NCBI GenBank assembly: GCA_034509755.1
Contig: CM067542.1
Span: 21,333,001 to 21,397,000, forward strand
Reading direction: 5' to 3'
Length of the DNA stretch: 64,000 nt
Origin: Anisodus tanguticus
Taxonomy: Eukaryota; Streptophyta; Magnoliopsida; Solanales; Solanaceae
Of this stretch, positions 22,401 to 33,725 are shown piece by piece. The notes under the pieces were generated by a model, which did no database searches, had not been told where the DNA came from, and saw only the letters and a list, made by a program, of their open reading frames with translations. The translations under genes were made by a program, and so were the position numbers. The stretch's first letter is position 1, and each line of letters starts with the position of its first letter.

Positions 22401-25400
22401 GTCCGCGTCGAAAATTACTTTCGAGTAGTGTTGCGCAAATTTCAACACCACCACGAGGTAGATCAGTCCCTTTCGACCAAAATTCAGTCAGCGACTCCGG
22501 CAAATACCTACTCACACGCCACTACGTGCCGCTCGAAGTGCCAGCTTTGGCTAGCGCTTCAGATCGACGCACCGCGCATGCACCTTTTTCCGGCCAAATC
22601 CACACGCCGTGCATGCACCTTTTCCGGCCAGATCTCGGTGATTTTCTTCTTGGGTTATGTTCGTTAGATTCCATCCATCTTTAAAGTCAGATTTCGCTAT
22701 GTCTCTCGGTTTTGATATGTTAAACTCCAAAAGCACAGGAATTGGAAGTTTAAGTCCTATGATTACTTCATCATCCTTAAGGGGGAGATCAGAAAATTGT
22801 ACATCACAGTCCATGAAGAAGCGACAAGGACGAGGTCGTCTTGGAAGATCTCGATCTAGGTGTAGTTATTGTAATAGCTTTGGACACATTCGTGAAGTAT
22901 GCTATTCTCTCCATAGTAACCTTGAGGAGGAAGTTTATATGGAGCAACCACATGATTTTGTTGCTAGGGGGAGTCTTAACCCGATTGCATCGGTCACTTT
23001 ATGGTCTGAAACAGTCTCTTAGAGCCTGATTTGGAAAATTCAGTACAATAATTCAGGAGTTTGGCATGACTCGTACTGAAGGTCTCATCAGACTGAAATA
23101 TTTTCTAGGTATTGAGGTTGCTCAATCCAGATCAGGTATACTTTCCGGTGATATTATTACATAATTTGTGAAGTCGAGTATTAACTTGCAAATATTTTCA
23201 CCAAGTCCCTCACTAATCCTCGTATTAATTACATCTGTAATAAGCTCGGTACATATGACTTGTATGCACCAGCTTGAGGGGCAGTGTTAGAACATGAATA
23301 GGATTTCATATATAGTATCCTACTAGGAAAATGATTGTAATGTAGATTAGGAATAAGATTTCATATGTAGTATCCTACTAGGAAAAGGATTGTAATGGAG
23401 TGTCTATAAATAGAGCTCAGTGTAAACATGTAGATACACAACAATTCAATAATATATTTTCTCTCATAATTTCTCACACTCCCAATTTTGCTTAGTCAAC
23501 TGCATTTTGATGGAATCAGCTTCCTATGATTTGTCTCCAATGTTGAAGGAGCTCATCTTCCTACTTCTGAGTAAATCGTCAAAAGAAAAAAATCGAATGT
23601 TATGTCTGCTTGCCTTTATCTTTATAATATTTCTTCTGTACTTAATATGTTGTCAAATGACAAAACCACTGTCAAATGATTGCTTAAAAATATGATATAC
23701 CTATTTGCTCAGCCAAAAGTGACTGGTTATGTGTCCTGTTTCTCTGGCGATTTCTTTTTTGGATATGCTTATATATAAAACTGTGCTTTTCACTGCAATA
23801 ATACTAGTTGTTTCTGATTCTGGTTCGCAGTACTATATCAGGACAGGAATGTGTAAATTTGGTGCTTCATGCAAATACCACCATCCAAGACAGGGAGGTG
23901 GATCTCCAGCACCGGTGACAGCTAACATTTATGGATACCCGCTGCGTCCGGTCTGCCTTCTTTTTATGTTCAATCAGTCTTCATCTGCTTATTTTGTTTG
24001 GTTCCATTCCTTCTGTTTCCTTTTCTTCTTTTTTGTTTTACTCCTTAAAAAAGTTTCAGTATGATTGAATCCTTCTGAGCTCATAGAGTTCCTGTCACAG
24101 GGTGAAAAGGAATGTTCGTACTATGTGAAAACAGGGCAATGTAAATTTGGCATCACTTGTAAATTTAATCATCCACACCCAGCTGGAGAACAAGTGCCAG
24201 CACCAGCAGCTGTTCTTGCACCGCACATTTATCCAACAGTGCAGTCTCCTTCTGTTCAATCAGCACAGCAATACGGGGTAGTTTCTGGCAACTGTCCAGT
24301 TGCAAGGCCTACTCTACTTCCTGGTTTCCCTGGGACTTATGGTTCTATGCTTCTTCCCCCAGGGATGGTTCCTCTACCAGGTTGGACTCCTTATCCGGTA
24401 GGTACACCATAGATGCATCTTTCACCTGTTGATGTATACAATTTTTCTGGATGCACTGACGATCTATTGAGTTTAAATTATGCGGTATAGGCACCTGTTA
24501 GTCCGGTTCCCTCCTCAAGAACTCAGCCTGCTGCTGCAGCTGGCCCAATTTATGGGCTTTCTCAGCTATCTCCTTCGGCACCTGCCTACACAGGACCATA
24601 TTTATCTGTTCCTTCTTCCGCTGGTCCTTCAAGCAGCAGCCAGAAGGAGCATGCATTTCCAGAAAGGCCTGGACAATCAGAATGTCAGTATTATATGAAG
24701 TATGGGGACTGTAAATATGGATCTTCTTGTAGATACCATCACCCACCTGAGTGGAGTGGACCTAAAACAAGTTTTATCCTCAATGCTATGGGCCTCCCTC
24801 TTCGTCCGGTGAGAATCTTTAGATTGAACTTCTACATATAGGTCAGCATATCAATGTCTAAATTTGTGGTTATTGCATTCTCCATGTTAAATCTGACCTT
24901 TCTTTCTCTAACCTGCGAATCTAAAGTTACATTACTATTTGAGAGACAACAACAACAACATACTCAGTGCAATCCCACAACGTGGGGTCTGAAGAGGGTA
25001 GAATGTACACAGGCCTTACCTCTACCTCGGGGGTAGAGCGGCTGTTTCCGAGAGACCCTCGGCTCAAGACAAAGCATAATCACAAGCAAAGCAAGAGAAA
25101 CAATCAGATTCAGGCAAGAAATTAAAGCAGTATGAACATGCTGATAACTACATCGAATACGCCATGGTAGCTCATTCTAACAAAAGGAAGCAATAGCTAA
25201 CACAACTAAATAGGATAAACAAAGTACACTAAAGAACACATAGCAACAGAAATCAGACTACAGGGGACTATAAAGCAATACTGCGCCTATAAGTGTGATA
25301 GGACTACGCTAATCGGGCCTACAGTAATAACACTACAACTATCATTTTGTAAGCGTAAGTAGGACTACGCTCGACTACCCTTCTACCCTAATCCGTGTCC

Positions 25401-27846
25401 TCCACAACCCCCTATCTAAGGTCAAGTCATGAAATAGAAAAGAAGACATTATGTTTCCTAGGATATTTAGGATGAAGCAGTGTACTGATTGTGATGATAA
25501 ATTGCATGAAGTGAAGTATCACTGAGATTCGCTATTTGAATTATTGCGTCAGATGAGTTTCACAAGGAGGTATCTGCATTTGTTGACATTATTGCTCTAA
25601 GAGTGGGCAGGGCTGCTTTTGGAAGGATAAAACTAAATTTGGGACAGCTATTTGACTTTGCGATGGAATATGTTGAATTTGCTTTTTGTTTCAAAAGAGA
25701 CGATTGTCATGATTGAATATGGTATCATTAGTTGTCATCTGAGGTGCAGTAATAATTGATATAATGATTACTTTTCTTCTTCTCGTACTTGAGGAAAATA
25801 CTTTCAAGCAACAAGAAAAGTGCTTATGATATTCTTGAGTTTCTACCTCACAAAAGAATTAGGTAGAGTGTTTGCTTTTAAAAAAATGGACAAAACTTTT
25901 GGATATCAGATTCATTCACTTATTCTCTAAGGACAAATAGTAAATTGAATAGTGTTGAAGGATACATGAGCTGAAGTCACTAGATACTTGTTGTAAATAC
26001 AGATTAATTCTGATGATGAAATTCTGGTCTTAATAGGTCATGCTCACATTTCTTCTGGCCAGTTTTTGGGTCTATTGACAAATAATTGAGATTAAAAGAA
26101 AACCATCATACTGCTTTCAAACTGATGAGTGATGACACCCTAGTGAATTCAGCAGTTAGGCATACTATCTTGCCGTGCCTGTCTTACCAGATCTCTGTGG
26201 TTGTTGCAGCAGTATGACCTCTTAGTGCTATCTCCTATGTCACTTAGAATTTGGCGAACATCCTTTCTGACAATTTTGCCCATGGCTCTTGTGTTTCAAT
26301 TAAGGAGTGTCGCAACTGCTGCTGATCATATCTGAAATTGAGTTAGAATGTCCAAGTAGAAATTGTTGATTTACAATGTGAACGATCTGTTAGATACTGT
26401 ACATGCTCCCTAGTCATTTTTTCTGCTGTTCTCTCCATATCAACTTGGGGTATGTAAATGGGTGACATCATGTGAAGTTTCAGTGGCTCGGTAAACACTG
26501 TGTAATTTCAAATTGTTGAGGTACAAATATTATAAAAGATCAGGCTTTTGCACCTGATGCTTGCAGATGGTGAATCTTACCCACTCTTCGGGGAATTCTG
26601 AACTTTTCTTAACTTGTCTAAAACAAAACAAGAAAGAACAATTACTGAACTTTAGTGCATCTTATTTAAGAATCAAAATAGCTTATCCATGTGGCAAGTT
26701 TACTTGGATTTGAACTATCTTCAGATTGGTGCTTATCACTGAAAAAAACATATATCTGGTAAGACCGCAACATGTGATGTGTGGGCTAGTCACACATCAT
26801 GAGTTCGAACCTTCAGGCAAACAAAAAAATGTTATTTAAGTGGAGAAGGGTAGTGGATGGGCCTATTATCCACCGAGTTTCAAACTGTGCGCTAGCTTGT
26901 GGCCTTCGGGAATTTATCGACATTAAAAAAATAGATCCCCCATATTTTGTGATCTTATAATTCCTTGCAATCAATTTCTCAAAAAAATCTTGTGCTTCCA
27001 CTAGATCTATATGATAACATTACAGTCTGGTTTTTAGTTGTAGGAAGCAATTCTATTGACCTTTTGGCAAGATTCTTGGTGCTCAACAAGTGATACCGTA
27101 ATTATGTGTATTCTTGAGCTGAGATGCATCCCAGCCTTCATATACAAAGCCATCAGCTATTAGTCACCCCTTCCCTGAAGTACTAGTGGCATACTATTGT
27201 AATTAAGTTTTGGTGCTGTTATATACACAAATTGTTACCATTCCTTAAAAAAAGGATTCTTTGCTAACTGAATGTGCTAGGAACAAACTTGTCTTTTGCT
27301 TTACCTCTTTTCCTTAAACACCGTTATTTCTTGCTGAACTCTATTAATATTTGAAACAAGTGAATTCTGTATTTTTAGTTTATGCACTGCTTGGGGGAAT
27401 TGGAAGATTCATTTTGTTTTTTCCCCTCTGAATGGTTTTTTCAGGGTGCACCAATTTGCTCTCACTATGCACAAAATGGAATCTGCAAGTTTGGACCTTC
27501 TTGCAAGTTTGACCATCCTATGGGAATGAGTTATAGTCTATCTGCTTCTTCTCTTGTTGATATGGCTGTTGCTCCTTACCCTGTGGGATCTTCTGTTGGT
27601 ATGTTGGCTCCGTTGTCCTCATCCTCAGACTTGCGGCCTGAACTCATTTCTGGATCTGGCAGGGATGCCTTCTCAACCCAAATATCATCCATGAACATTT
27701 CAAGCGGTTCAGTTGGTTCAATGTTTTCAAAGGGTGCTCCTGCTTCTCATTCCGGTGTTCAGCAATCTGTACAGAGTTCTAATCCTTCTTCCAGTGGCGG
27801 CAGCAGCAGCGCAGGTCATGGAAGTGAGGCTCGCACATCAAATTGA
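16478..27846 (+). CDS. CCCH zinc-finger protein, ZFN type (five fingers)
   Basis: Coding exons are 16478-16562, 16659-16804, 17653-17718, 23831-23950, 24101-24397, 24491-24808 and 27445-27846. All introns are GT-AG and the joined frame is open for 477 codons. Five C-x8-C-x5-C-x3-H fingers lie at about residues 52-71, 98-117, 144-163, 303-322 and 349-368. The first two are close together, and a Pro/Gly-rich linker precedes the fourth. The tail is Ser/Gly-rich. Number, spacing and length match the plant ZFN1/AtC3H32 family, nuclear proteins that bind nucleic acid and are linked to RNA handling or transcription. The ATG is the first in the N-terminal frame and precedes the acidic MEGYSGSEG start. 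Intron 1 interrupts a codon after its first base; the other five are phase 0. Intron 3 (6.1 kb) splits finger 2 right after C98-Q99. The long introns carry repeats, but every splice site and finger residue is intact, so the gene is probably active. Confidence 0.93.
16958..17640 (+). repeat. Two-copy 343 bp tandem duplication in intron 2
   Basis: The word GTTTGATCCTTTTGTTTTT begins at 16958 and again at 17301, and the text in between (AATCCTGTTGTTAAAATCTT, CCACCTCTGGTGATTGC, TGTGGTCAAGAC) is repeated in order with about 10% differences. It does not touch the splice sites. Confidence 0.85.
17750..20275 (+). repeat. ~347 bp tandem array in intron 3
   Basis: The anchor GTTGATCA occurs at 17937, 18251, 18600, 18949, 19294, 19643 and 19987, giving spacings of 314, 349, 349, 345, 349 and 344 bp, so about seven units. 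Each unit contains TTGAGCTCCCATTTTGTTG, TCGTCCTTTTCCTTCTTTT, a TTTATAATCCTCCT block and GTGATAAGTGCATGAACTTC. Copies three and five, and copies four and six, share private variants, showing a ~694 bp dimer. Shorter ~50 bp sub-units (CTGCTTGCTGTTGATT) multiply at the left end. No protein is expected. Confidence 0.9.
20586..20836 (+). repeat. Left LTR of intronic copia
   Basis: It is longer than the right LTR (251 versus 194 bp) because a unit containing TAGAATAGG, AAGATTTCATATATA and the TATCCTACTAGGA tract is present in extra copies. A TATA-like TCTATAAATAGAG and a shared GTAGATACACAACAATTCA tail mark the promoter side. Confidence 0.88.
20902..21714 (-). mobile_element. Non-autonomous hAT-like element, copy 1
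   Basis: The ends are TTGGGGTGGAC and GCCCACCCCTA, short inverted repeats of the TAGGGGTG type. It is flanked by 8 bp direct repeats GGCGGCAC (20894-20901) and GGTGGCAC (21715-21722), one mismatch apart. It is the reverse complement of the element at 46420-47255 over its full length. The subterminal regions are rich in ACCGAACCGAA words. No transposase is encoded. Confidence 0.87.
22657..23170 (+). pseudogene. Copia gag fused to reverse transcriptase by deletion
   Basis: A gag C-terminus with an intact zinc knuckle (CSYCNSFGHIREVC, C-x2-C-x4-H-x4-C) runs at once into EEEVYMEQP and, after a one-base shift, HRSLYGLKQS, FGKFSTIIQEF and YFLGIEV of reverse transcriptase. Protease, integrase and the first half of reverse transcriptase are missing. 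A TGA replaces a Trp codon after SLRA. The join falls where both parts would encode Leu-His. Confidence 0.85.
23285..23478 (+). repeat. Right LTR of intronic copia
   Basis: It matches the left LTR in order (TCATATATAGTATCCTACTA, GGAGTGTCTATAAATAGAGC, TTCTCTCATAATTTCTCACA) and is preceded by the purine-rich tract TTGAGGGGCAG. Confidence 0.88.
24950..25430 (-). mobile_element. SINE-like element of Solanaceae TS type
   Basis: The plus strand begins with (CAA)n at 24950-24960 and continues CCCACAACGTGGGGTCTGAA and GGGTAGAATGTACACAGGCC, the reverse complement of the 3' end of the tRNA-derived TS SINE family with its TTG-repeat tail. The piece AGAGCGGCTGTTTCCGAGAG follows. The upstream part to about 25430 contains CCTAATCCGTGTCCTCCACA, often joined to this SINE in Solanaceae. 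The right edge is approximate. It lies antisense in intron 6. Confidence 0.7.
26750..26960 (+). mobile_element. tRNA-derived SINE candidate in intron 6
   Basis: A B-box-like GAGTTCGAACC at about 26800 is preceded by an A-box-like GGTAAGACCGCAACATG and a GTGGGCTAGTCACACATCATG segment. This is the usual layout of plant tRNA-derived SINEs. Edges are not resolved. Confidence 0.5.
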
Positions 27847-28450
27847 GAGAAAAGATTGAGTGATCACATTTTTGCTGTTGATCAATGATCACACGACGAG
27901 CATTCTATTTTGGTGCTAGTCCTTTTTAGGAGGATTTTGTCTTTATTAGTCAGTGATCTTGGTTCTTTCAATTCAGATCTAGCACCCAACTCTAGTTCTG
28001 GTCCATCTGTTGTTCATAAAAGTCACTCTAAGGCCACCTCTTTTCATTTCGAATAAGTGATATCCATCCATCCTTGAAAGGTGCAACTACCGTCAGTAGA
28101 GGTTTGTAGCTAGTTTCTGAATAACAAGAAACAAACACCACTTTCCATTTTAGATGAATTTGCAACCCATATCCCAACTTTTGGACCTTGTGGTGGTTAT
28201 TTATGTTGTAGTCATTTAGGGAACAAAAATATCCTTCCTACACCATTTGGCTGTCTTCACCTATCCTCTTTAGTACCCTCTTCAAGCTCCAAACTGGACT
28301 TCGGAATGAATACCAAGGTTTTAGTTTCCCCTGTTTTTGTTTGGTGCTTTATTGTAAAGAAACAGTTGAACTTACAGAATTCTGAACAAGACAATGTTTT
28401 ATTGTCTCTTTATGACATTTGATCGATACTTATGTTGTAATATGGGGCTA
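27847..28450 (+). other. Probable 3' UTR of the CCCH gene
   Basis: This is AT-rich non-coding DNA following the TGA at 27844-27846. AATAAA-like words are weak, so the poly(A) site is not assigned. Confidence 0.4.
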
Positions 28451-29334
28451 GAATTTATCATCAAGTACAGTTAAAAATACCAAGTTACAACTTTGACTTT
28501 GTAAGAATTGCTTCTTCTTTCTTTTTAATTCTCTCTCCAATCTAGTGTCTTTATTGCTATTATAGGTTATGGTTTGTCTTTTTAGCTGCTGTAAATGGTC
28601 TTACTATATCTAGAGCTAAATTAAAGTAGGGAGCAAAGTAAGTCATTAGTTCATCTAAATGACTAATGGTTAAAACTTTGTCTGTATCTTGATTTTTTCT
28701 CCTAAGTCTACTTAATTCAGGTAATTATTGATGAGTTTAGAACTTACTGAGTGATGTACGTACTTATCCAAAGTGGCAGTTACTCCTAATTAAGCATGTT
28801 TACTTTGGAAGAAATTAGTAAAACTATTTAAAAGCATCTTCCCTCTTTTCTATTTGAGCTTTTTTGGTCACTTCAAATATCTTATTCTGGTAATCTATTT
28901 TCTTGTCACTTTAATTTTGTATTCTGGAAATTATCACCCGAAATACCTAAAGTTATACCACCCAATGTTTTGAGGAAGAGAAACTTAGAACCACCTAAAA
29001 CAAAAATCAGATATCATACTTATGAAACCATGAAATGTGATCTTAATCATTCAAGACAACTGCGCTTTTAGGTGCCATGGGTGGAGCTAGGGTACTGAAA
29101 GGGGAGCATCCGAATTCCTTTCGTCGAAAACTTACATTGCACATACATGGTCAAAATTATCTTTTACGTATATATATTAGGTGTTGAATCTCCTTGGCTT
29201 CTTTATATGTTTTCTTCTTTATATTTTGAACCCCGTTAGTGAAAATTTTGGCTCCATCACTATTAGGTACGAACCATACGACTTCATTCTCTCAGGTGTG
29301 ACACTGACTACGGGAATGTGTTGTTGTCTCCTTA
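28451..29334. other. Intergenic DNA, nothing recognised
   Basis: AT-rich, with no coding stretch or clear repeat. Confidence 0.4.
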
Positions 29335-29618
29335 TGCCCGTCCCAGAATACTTGTCACATTTTTTATTTACACGCACCTTAAGAAAACATATTTAAGGGT
29401 AGCATTTGACTATTTTACCCTCTTACCATATTTCATCATGTAATCTCTCCTCAATAAATATTTATTCCATCATTGATGAGAACCTATTAAATATTGCTAA
29501 TAATATAAGGGTAAAATGAAAAAAAACTATTTAATTTTATCTTGATTAAATAAAATGACAAGTATCTTGAGACATGTATATTTAGTAAGGACAACAAATA
29601 TTTTGCAGGGAGGGAGTA
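29335..29618. mobile_element. Degenerate Stowaway-like MITE
   Basis: The left part CCCGTCCCAGAATACTTGTCA and the right end GCAGGGAGGGAGTA are imperfect inverted repeats of the CTCCCTCCGTCCC type that marks Stowaway (Tc1/mariner) MITEs. The interior is AT-rich and non-coding. Confidence 0.55.
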
Positions 29619-30759
29619 TGAATTTGAATATTTTTTTATTTACCAAGCAGGTTTTTGTGATTGAATAAAGCCTAATGTCTATCTTCTTCTCTCTCAATCT
29701 TCCTTTTAATTTCACTTTCCCTGTTATATTGAAGAAGTCGCTGTTGGCTAGACAAGAGTACTAGTAAACTACTGTACGTATCTAATTGGAGATTGCATGT
29801 AAGTCTAGAACTTACGTGCTGCTGATGTCATTTTGCTTAATACGACTTACTAGTCACTGACTCACGAGTCACTATGATATTAATTTACCAGTGTCCTAAA
29901 TCCAAATTTTTCCTTCCATCAACTTTCGTTACGTATATAGTTAGACTTCTTTATATATTTACTTCTTTATATATATATATATATAGAGGTGAATATATAA
30001 CTTCAAGATAGGTGCACCATTATTTTTAAGATAAGATAAGAAAATTATAGTATATCAAGTTGCATTCGATCCCTCAAACTTCAGAAATTAAACCTAGCAT
30101 CTTAACCAGTTGCCGCTCAATTTCTTTTGACTATAAGTTCCTTCAAATAATATTAGATATATTTTAAGAATTATGCATAACATACCGAATTTAATCGGGT
30201 GACCATGAGTTCACGTTGACTCAATTTTTGTACTTAGATTCGCGCACACATATATATATATATATATATAGTCTTATAATATTGGTACTACTTTTTATTT
30301 TCTTAAAAGAATTGGTCAACTGTAGTAAACTAATTATCGTGAAAGTAACAAGCTTGATAAGGAGCGTTATGTTTGTTGCTGGGACCGATATTGTTTCAAG
30401 CCCTACAGGAATAATGACATGGATTTGAAATAATCTCTTGAGCTTTTAATCCTGAGAAATTGAAAGGTTGGCTAGCTCATAAAATAATGTCGGAATATAT
30501 ACTTGACAAAATCCGTAGAACGTAAACTTAAATATTATACTTGTTTCATTACAACTTATATATCCGTTTCTTTGATATGCATATTAATATACTTTAAAAT
30601 TATATACCTTAGACACCCTATTAATTAAGATGAGACACTGAAAAACTCGTAAAAAAAGAGAGGAATTAATTAGGGTGGCATTCAAAGGAGAATTAATTAG
30701 GGTGGCAAAAAAGTACATAGATGGTATTACAACATTCATGGAACTGCAAATTAAATATA
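29619..30759. other. Intergenic DNA with TA microsatellites
   Basis: This convergent intergenic stretch between the CCCH and ERF genes has TA runs near 29970-29985 and 30250-30270. The right part (about 30450-30759) should include the ERF 3' UTR on the minus strand. Confidence 0.4.
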
Positions 30760-31773
30760 TCAAAAGAGAGTAGTGTATCCAAATTCAACATCACCAAAAG
30801 TAGAAGTAGGAGTTTCAGTAGGCATCATCATCAGCTGATCATTATTATTATTGTTATCAAAAACTGCATTCTCCATGCTTGGATAATAACAATTCCCCAC
30901 ATCCAGCATTTGGTCCATGTTGCCAATATTGTTGTTCACCGTCATGGCTGATAAGTCACATGAATCCTCCCATGTTGACATGTACTTTTCTTCATCCAAA
31001 AATCCACTGTTAAATGAAAATTTCTCGGAATCCATAGCATTTGCACCATAGAAAGTAGTCATCATGTTGTGATGATCATTGTTTTCTTGGATTTTAGTAG
31101 AAGGTGGTGGTTTCAAGCAACTATAAGGAACTATGCAATCTAATAAGTAACCTGAATTAGTATTATTATTAATATCACTAGAAAAGAAGCTGCTGTTCTC
31201 ATTAGGTGATGAACCATATGAAGATGACTCATTACTATCAGAAGTTGTGGTGGTGGTGGTGGCCGTGGTTAAAATATTCTTGTTCTTGATGATATTGTTG
31301 TTACTTTGAATAGCATTATTGAAGTTGAAGTGTTGTGAATTAGGCTGCAACAAGTTTTGGACATGATCAAAAGAAGGGGAAATAAGTGAAGGGAAATTAG
31401 TATTAGCACTATCAGAGGTGTAAATAAAATTAGTTCTTGCTTGAGTTCCTTTCATACAAAGTGCAGCTCTATCATAAGCAAGAGCTGCTTCTTGAGCAGT
31501 GTCAAAGGTGCCAAGCCAATGCCTTTCTTTAGTCGTGGGGTCACGGATTTCCGCCGCGTAACGACCCCACGGCCTCCGTCTCACCCCGAGAAACCGGCCC
31601 GGCTCGGCCTGTTTACGTCGGCCGCGCTTCTCGCTCGGCTGGCATATAGCTGTGTTACGTTGTAACCATGAATAGCCTGTTGGTGTGCGGATTGGCTCGA
31701 ACATGCCAAATGGTAATTGGTTATTGTTAGTATGATTATCTGATGATATTGGTGTGGCAGAAGAAGAAGACAT
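30760..31773 (-). CDS. AP2/ERF transcription factor, subgroup VIII-b-like
   Basis: A single uninterrupted frame of 337 codons. Residues about 60-117 form one AP2/ERF domain starting FLGVRRRPWGRYAAEIRDPT, with the WLGTFDTAQEAALAYDRAA core and end ARTNF. The Ala and Asp at the usual DNA-contact positions of ERF (not DREB) proteins are present. Phe in place of the usual Tyr in the YRG element and the ERHWLGTF text point to the LEAFY PETIOLE/PUCHI/FRIZZY PANICLE group, nuclear regulators of lateral organ and inflorescence development; that assignment is by memory of the family. A basic KRGRRKQ run before the domain may serve as nuclear signal. The rest is Ser/Asn/Thr-rich, low in complexity, with Asn and Thr runs from AAT/ACC repeats. 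No intron is seen. It converges with the CCCH gene, and a TTTAAAAAG TATA-like word lies near 31855 on the minus strand. Confidence 0.95.
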   Translation of the reverse strand: MSSSSATPISSDNHTNNNQLPFGMFEPIRTPTGYSWLQRNTAICQPSEKRGRRKQAEPGRFLGVRRRPWGRYAAEIRDPTTKERHWLGTFDTAQEAALAYDRAALCMKGTQARTNFIYTSDSANTNFPSLISPSFDHVQNLLQPNSQHFNFNNAIQSNNNIIKNKNILTTATTTTTTSDSNESSSYGSSPNENSSFFSSDINNNTNSGYLLDCIVPYSCLKPPPSTKIQENNDHHNMMTTFYGANAMDSEKFSFNSGFLDEEKYMSTWEDSCDLSAMTVNNNIGNMDQMLDVGNCYYPSMENAVFDNNNNNDQLMMMPTETPTSTFGDVEFGYTTLF

Positions 31774-32263
31774 TTTTTTTATTTTTTTGATGAGACAAGT
31801 GAAGGTAAGTTGGGGATGAATAATGGATAGCCATGGGAGAAGGAGGTAGCTCTTTTTAAAGGGTGTTGGCCATGATTATGGGGGGAGGGAAAAGGACAGT
31901 GTGCACGTAATTTACTGTTTAAAGATTTTGATTTTATTTTCCTTTCTAACAACTTTTAGATTTCTTTCTTGCAACTTGTAACTAGTATCATGCACACTGT
32001 ATTAAGTACTTTTAGTTTATCAATCCCTGTGTATAGTATCCCAGACCACACCCCCTTGACCCAATTAAAAAATATTCTTAACATTTTTATAGTTATAATT
32101 AATAAATACACATTCTCATTCTGATTTATGAATTAAAATATAAATACCGGATTTGAGTAGAGTAGTATATATGTTTTTCCTTTAGGTCTCTACTTAATTC
32201 TTTCAATAATGATGGTGTTCATTAGCTTGAGCATATTTCCATTATTATATTGGGTATTTGGTA
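31774..32263 (-). promoter_or_regulatory. Proximal promoter of the ERF gene
   Basis: It contains a poly-T tract and a TATA-like CTTTTTAAAGG near 31851-31862. No specific regulator site can be assigned with confidence. Confidence 0.4.
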
Positions 32264-32480
32264 CTTCCTCCGTCCCACTTTATGTGTCATCGTTTGATTA
32301 GACATAATTTTTTTCAAAATTTATGATCTAAAATAAATCTTATTGATTTATGTACCTACAAATTATTTCATTAAGGGTAAAGGAGAAATTTTATAGTTAA
32401 ATTATTTCTAATTATAAAAAGGTGATATTATTTCTGGAATAGACTAAAAAAAAGTGTTCCAAATTGGGACTGAGGGGACA
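32264..32480. mobile_element. Stowaway-like MITE (degenerate)
   Basis: It starts after TA with CTTCCTCCGTCCCACTTTAT and ends with AATTGGGACTGAGGGGAC, an imperfect inverted repeat of the same CTCCGTCCCA type. About 215 bp, AT-rich, non-coding. Confidence 0.65.
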
Positions 32481-33725
32481 CTTTTTATCAGTATTGCTCT
32501 CGGATAATTTTATTTACCAGGACCACCAAAAGTCAAAACTAGCTTAAAGAAATGAAAATAAATTACCTTAACACTATCTTAGTTCATGTAATAAATGTAT
32601 GGGGGCAAACGAAAATGAAAAACGAAGGGATTATTTGAAGTTTTTTCATGCACTTGCTTAGAAATATCCTTTCCAATATATCTCGATTACTAAGTTGCTT
32701 TGATAATTGCAGTACATAGACTATAGAAGCCACGGAAGAATGTTGGAGCCTATTACTAGCATATAATGCACTTCTTTTTTTGGCCTCATCTGGAAATGTA
32801 TTTACTTAAACATTGTTTAATCCTTCTGTGGTTAAACGGGGTTCTGGACTCGTGTGCAATTCAAATTCTTCCAAATATATAATTTCTTTGAACATACAAG
32901 TAAATAAAGTGATGTGGCTTTTACTGCTAAGAAAAAGAATCTAAAACCCAGTGAAATTTTAAAAATACAGATGTGTACGTGTTCGTGTCACACTAAAGAA
33001 TAATTAATTGAAAATCAGATTGTTAAGTGTCTTTTAATGGGGATTATCTCTTTATCGTATCCGATGAATAAATAAATAAAGAAGAATCTTTAGCAGGCAC
33101 AAAGACAGAGTTAATTGTAATATAGTGGTGGAATTAGGACTCAAGTTATACACATTTTATACTACCAGTGAGTATTAACATTTTTTTTGGCAATAAAATG
33201 TGAAATATTTAATTTTTTCAAATTAACCAATTAATAGACATCAATAAATTTATTTGTAATTACTTAATAAGTGACCTATTGCAAAAGTATCTTTTAGTAT
33301 TAGATAAGTGTATATAATTTAAATTCGTAAAATTACTATCTTAATTCTGTTATCGTTAGTCATTTTCCCATACTCCAAAAGGAACATGAATAAAAGAAGG
33401 GTTAAAAGCGCGTACGACAATTTTGTCCACATAGTCTTAGATAATCTCAAAACATTTGAATTTTGGAAGTAAAAGTTGTTGTACTTATTCACCTTGGATT
33501 ATACTATAAAGCACATGTATATCCGCGTTATATGCAAGAAAAATATCAAAATAATTTCTTCTAAACACTTAAGATCATAAGATACCAACAATAGAAAGAT
33601 AAGTATGCCATGCATGTTACCTACCTAAAGTGGAGTGCGAGAAAAAGCACACAAGTCAAAGCTCTATCTTTTCTATATATTTTTTGTCATTTCTATAGGC
33701 TACCCACTAACTTAACCATAATTTT
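32481..33725. other. AT-rich DNA upstream of ERF
   Basis: No gene or repeat recognised. Confidence 0.4.

Larger units (their letters stand above)
20586..23478 (+). mobile_element. Internally deleted Ty1/copia element in intron 3
   Basis: The element is bounded by LTRs at 20586-20836 and 23285-23478, both beginning TGTTAGAA and ending TCTCACA, and by a perfect 5 bp target duplication CTCCC (20581-20585 and 23479-23483). A tRNA-iMet primer site TGGTATCAGAGC follows the left LTR directly. The interior keeps only a leader, a gag zinc knuckle and a short reverse transcriptase piece, and it carries a hAT-like insertion at 20902-21714. It lies in the same orientation as the host gene. Confidence 0.92.
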
